Positions 5,058 through 6,965 of a DNA stretch of 6,965 bases are shown one piece after another. The translations under genes were made by a program, and so were the position numbers. The DNA is taken from contig JAHRWI010000033.1 in assembly GCA_019090225.1 (NCBI GenBank), forward strand, positions 1-6,965. The letters are read 5' to 3'. Numbering within the stretch: the stretch's first letter is position 1; every line of letters begins with the position of its first letter. Source of the stretch: Porticoccaceae bacterium. GTDB lineage: Bacteria > Pseudomonadota > Gammaproteobacteria > Pseudomonadales > Porticoccaceae. Under the pieces are notes generated by a model. It worked only from the letters and a program-made list of their open reading frames with translations. It was not told the origin of the DNA and did not search any database.

Positions 5058-5411
5058 GTGTTAACTTGCCCACATTGCCATCAAGAGATTTGTCTGAGAG
5101 AGCTACCGCACCAGGGTTTCTCGAAAAATTTTAGAATTTGTCCCGGTTGTGGCGGAAGCTTTACGCCGGATAAAGATACCAAATACCGCCAGGTAATTTT
5201 TATCATCATTGCCCTTATTTCTCTTGTGCTGACTTTATTTCTGTATTTCGACGGCACCGATTGGTTGATCCCAACCATGGCCAGTTATGTGCTTTTTGCT
5301 TTGCTTCTTTATTGGGGTAATAAGCGTGTATTTTTGGTGGTTTACCACGGTAAGAGTAGTGAAAGCGAGGGAGGTAAAAATAAAGGAAGAGACAACCGCG
5401 ACACGCAATGA
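5058..5411 (+). CDS. Zinc-ribbon protein with two predicted membrane segments
   Basis: This 117-aa protein is not assigned to a named family. Residues 1-35 hold a probable zinc ribbon: C4-P-H-C7 and C28-P-G-C31, with an extra C12. Two hydrophobic stretches follow, about 45-64 (VIFIIIALISLVLTLFLYF) and 70-86, separated by a short polar turn (DGTDW). The C-terminus (about 96-117) is hydrophilic and rich in S, E, G, K and R, probably a disordered tail on the same side as the zinc ribbon. The start is GTG at 5058, the last possible start before the first CxxC; only a weak GAGA is seen upstream. The stop overlaps the next ATG by 4 bp, so the two small proteins are probably made together and may interact at the inner membrane. 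No terminator clearly separates it from the Ddn-family gene, 37 bases upstream. Confidence 0.8.
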   Translation: MLTCPHCHQEICLRELPHQGFSKNFRICPGCGGSFTPDKDTKYRQVIFIIIALISLVLTLFLYFDGTDWLIPTMASYVLFALLLYWGNKRVFLVVYHGKSSESEGGKNKGRDNRDTQ

Positions 5412-5695
5412 AACACAAATTATCCCTGGTTACCGTATGTTTTTTGGCGATAGTCGCCAGCGGCTGGTACATGGCTGAGCCATGGGCGCTAACTTTTATC
5501 GATGATGGGCCTTACTTCTCAACAGATTTTGTTGGCCCCGTTAAAGCGCTTCCCGTTTATTCACAGGTCGAACTTCGGAGATTTGGCCACACCGTCTTTT
5601 CGCTCGAATCCCGTCTGGTTTCTGAGGGCCAGAAAAGTGGTTACCTTTATCTGAGTACTTTCGGAAGCTATCGATTTCTCAATCATAGTTGGTAG
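5408..5695 (+). CDS. Uncharacterised small membrane-anchored or exported protein
   Basis: I do not recognise a family for this 95-aa protein. It has a short positive N-terminus (MKHK) and a hydrophobic segment at about 5-22 (LSLVTVCFLAIVASGWYM), typical of a signal anchor or an uncleaved signal peptide; the only cysteine is C11 in that segment and there is no lipobox. The rest (about 25-95) would be periplasmic, with aromatic and glycine-rich strands (for example YLYLSTFGSYRF, 79-90) suggesting a small beta-rich domain. Its ATG overlaps the stop of the zinc-ribbon gene by 4 bp. An AAGGAAGAG lies about 15 bases upstream, farther than ideal. A 10-bp palindrome (GTGAGCTCAC, 5698-5707) follows the stop, but no terminator is clear. 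Confidence 0.72.
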   Translation: MKHKLSLVTVCFLAIVASGWYMAEPWALTFIDDGPYFSTDFVGPVKALPVYSQVELRRFGHTVFSLESRLVSEGQKSGYLYLSTFGSYRFLNHSW

Positions 5696-5829
5696 AGGTG
5701 AGCTCACGGTATGTTCCGTTTTCGTCCCTATCCCTGTCCTGGTGAACGACCCGGGATCTTCCCAGCGGAAAACTTTGATTGAACGACTGGAGCTTAGCTA
5801 GCCTCTAACACCTGGCTTATTACCCTTGA

Positions 5830-6069
5830 TCATTCGGTATCGCCTAGCCATGCAAAACGTTTGACTCGTTTGCCATCGCGCTCAATGGTTTCATCAAACA
5901 TGGCGAGGGGGCGTATCCATAAACCTCGCTCGCCATAGAGCGCGCGGTAAATCACATATTGCTCCTGGTTTTCGCTGTGACGGGCTATATCAATTAGCTC
6001 GTAGCGATTACCCTTGAAGTGCCGGTAAATACCTTTTTTTAAAGCATTAGCTTTTGCTACCTCGGTCAA
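5830..6069 (-). CDS. DUF1653 domain protein
   Basis: The product is a 79-aa single-domain protein of the DUF1653 family. The core is unmistakable: KGIYRHFKGNRYELI, then ARHSE, then YRALYGERGLWIRPLAMF, ending in ERDGKRVKRFAWL. The function of the family is unknown; it is small, soluble and widespread in bacteria. The frame has no ATG before the domain. It is open back to a TTG at 6126 (98 aa), but a TTG at 6069 is preceded by a good GAGAGGA ribosome-binding site 7 bases upstream and gives a protein that starts just before the domain, so 6069 is chosen. The gene converges on the small membrane protein gene (134-bp gap, no terminator seen) and is divergent from purD. Confidence 0.85.
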   Translation of the reverse strand: MTEVAKANALKKGIYRHFKGNRYELIDIARHSENQEQYVIYRALYGERGLWIRPLAMFDETIERDGKRVKRFAWLGDTE

Positions 6070-6076
6070 GTCTGTT

Positions 6077-6083
6077 TCCTCTC
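6077..6083 (-). promoter_or_regulatory. Shine-Dalgarno supporting the TTG start of the DUF1653 gene
   Basis: On the minus strand this reads GAGAGGA and lies 7 bases before TTG at 6069-6067. The alternative TTG at 6126 has no comparable site. Confidence 0.55.
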
Positions 6084-6152
6084 TTTTAAAGCTCTCAATC
6101 TCAAAACGTTCGATAGAGCATTGCAAATTAAGCGACTTCTAGCGTGATCCTT

Positions 6153-6181
6153 TTGCGGCTCCGATTCAGGCCCGGTACAAT
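6153..6181 (+). promoter_or_regulatory. Predicted sigma70-type promoter of purD
   Basis: TTGCGG (6153-6158, 3/6 to the -35 consensus) and TACAAT (6176-6181, 5/6 to the -10 consensus) are 17 bases apart. Transcription from about 6188 would give a leader of about 39 bases. No convincing PurR operator is seen around it. Confidence 0.45.
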
Positions 6182-6226
6182 CGCCCCCTAAATTTTACGG
6201 TCGTATCAAACAATGCAGATTAAATA

Positions 6227-6965
6227 ATGAATATTTTGCTGATCGGTTCCGGCGGACGCGAGCATGCTCTGGCCTGGAAAGTCGCCCAAAACAGCGATGT
6301 TGATACTGTCTTTGTTGCACCGGGCAATGGCGGCACAGCCCTTGAAGCAAAAGTCGAGAATGTTGATCTCCAGGTTGATGACTTTGCAGGTCTAGCTGAC
6401 TTTGCCAAACAAAATCATTGCGTCTTAAGCATTGTCGGGCCGGAAGCTCCACTGGTGGACGGCATTGTCGACTATTTTCAAAATCTCGGCCTAAAAATAT
6501 TTGGCCCCAACCAGGGTGCCGCGCAACTGGAAGGTTCTAAAACCTTTACCAAGCATTTTCTGGCTCGGCACAATATCCCCACAGCGGACTACGATACCTT
6601 TACCGATTTAGACGCTGCACTGCGCTATGTGCGCAAGTGCGGTGCCCCCATCGTGATTAAAGCTGATGGCCTGGCTGCTGGCAAAGGCGTTATTGTCGCT
6701 ATGACCTTGCCCGAAGCTGAAGCGGCCATCGAAGATATGCTCGCCGGTAACGCTTTCGGCGAAGCAGGGCATCGGGTGGTGGTAGAGGAGTTCTTAGAGG
6801 GCGAAGAAGCCAGCTTTATTGTTATCGCCGATGGTCAAAACGTGCAACCAATGGCCACCAGCCAAGATCACAAGCGGGTCGGCAATGGCGATACTGGCCC
6901 AAACACCGGTGGCATGGGTGCCTACTCACCAGCGCCGGTAGTTACCCCAGCGGTTTACCGACGGA
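6227..6965 (+). CDS. purD: Phosphoribosylamine--glycine ligase (GAR synthetase), 3' end beyond window
   Basis: PurD joins 5-phosphoribosylamine and glycine using ATP, the second step of de novo purine synthesis, in the cytoplasm. The window holds the first 246 codons of a protein usually near 425-430 aa. Visible are the N-terminal GSGGREHALAW (7-17), APGNGG (31-36), the VGPEAPLVDGI stretch, GSKTFTKHFLARHNIPTA leading into the ATP-grasp domain, the nucleotide-binding KADGLAAGKGV, and DHKRVGNGDTGPNTGGMGAYSP near the right edge. The ATG at 6227 directly precedes the conserved MNILLIGSGGREHA start and is certain, although the ribosome-binding site is poor. The TAA of a four-codon ORF (6213-6227) overlaps the start by one base. 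In many gammaproteobacteria purH precedes purD; here a divergent DUF1653 gene lies upstream instead, so purD has its own promoter. Confidence 0.97.
   Translation, partial: MNILLIGSGGREHALAWKVAQNSDVDTVFVAPGNGGTALEAKVENVDLQVDDFAGLADFAKQNHCVLSIVGPEAPLVDGIVDYFQNLGLKIFGPNQGAAQLEGSKTFTKHFLARHNIPTADYDTFTDLDAALRYVRKCGAPIVIKADGLAAGKGVIVAMTLPEAEAAIEDMLAGNAFGEAGHRVVVEEFLEGEEASFIVIADGQNVQPMATSQDHKRVGNGDTGPNTGGMGAYSPAPVVTPAVYRR

Noticed and set aside
5698..5707. GTGAGCTCAC palindrome after the small membrane protein gene
   Set aside because: A 10-bp palindrome without a loop or T tract cannot act as a terminator and is plausible by chance.
5851..5866. PurR-like box (TGCAAAACGTTTGACT) upstream of purD
   Set aside because: It matches the PurR consensus well in only one half, lies inside the DUF1653 coding region and is about 360 bases from the purD start.
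6195..6452. Minus-strand open frames at 6195-6452 and 6220-6408
   Set aside because: They are antisense to the unmistakable N-terminus of purD and carry no recognisable domain.

Overview
The window looks like a piece of a draft gammaproteobacterial assembly. The evidence is a typical gammaproteobacterial purD, a YkgJ-type cysteine-cluster protein and a DUF1653 protein. Taxonomy is inferred from how the proteins look, without any search. The first 35 bases are not genomic: positions 3-35 match the Illumina Nextera Read 1 transposase adapter, so the true sequence starts near base 36 at an untrimmed read end or contig edge.

Layout, left to right: (1) bases 36-225 are a leader with a perfect 12-bp tandem duplication and a TATAAT box. 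(2) Two plus-strand genes follow, a YkgJ-like CxxCxxCC protein (226-663) and an uncharacterised 95-aa protein (679-966). (3) A minus-strand operon read from about 4186 down to 1030 encodes a two-subunit 2-oxoacid:ferredoxin oxidoreductase: a fused gamma/alpha subunit (korA type), a beta subunit (korB type), then a ferritin/rubrerythrin-like protein. Both gene junctions are 4-bp ATGA overlaps. (4) A divergent regulatory region (4187-4504) holds three tandem 14-bp imperfect repeats directly upstream of a good sigma70-like promoter, plus a perfect 10-bp inverted repeat. (5) Plus-strand genes follow: a deazaflavin (F420)-dependent nitroreductase/Ddn-family protein (4505-5020), a zinc-ribbon protein with two membrane segments (5058-5411), and a small membrane-anchored protein overlapping it by ATGA (5408-5695). 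(6) A minus-strand DUF1653 protein is best started at an internal TTG (6069). (7) purD (from 6227) runs off the right edge.

The central theme is low-potential redox chemistry. KorAB would oxidatively decarboxylate a 2-oxoacid (2-oxoglutarate is the best guess) to an acyl-CoA and pass electrons to ferredoxin through a [4Fe-4S] cluster in the beta subunit. The translationally coupled ferritin-like protein may protect or mature this oxygen-sensitive enzyme; that role is inference. The divergent Ddn-family gene shares the intergenic control region and is another flavin/deazaflavin redox protein. The most distinctive items are the korA-korB-ferritin-like coupling, the apparently altered first half of the diiron site in the ferritin-like protein, and the repeat array between the two divergent redox transcription units. 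No mobile element, CRISPR array or RNA gene was recognised.
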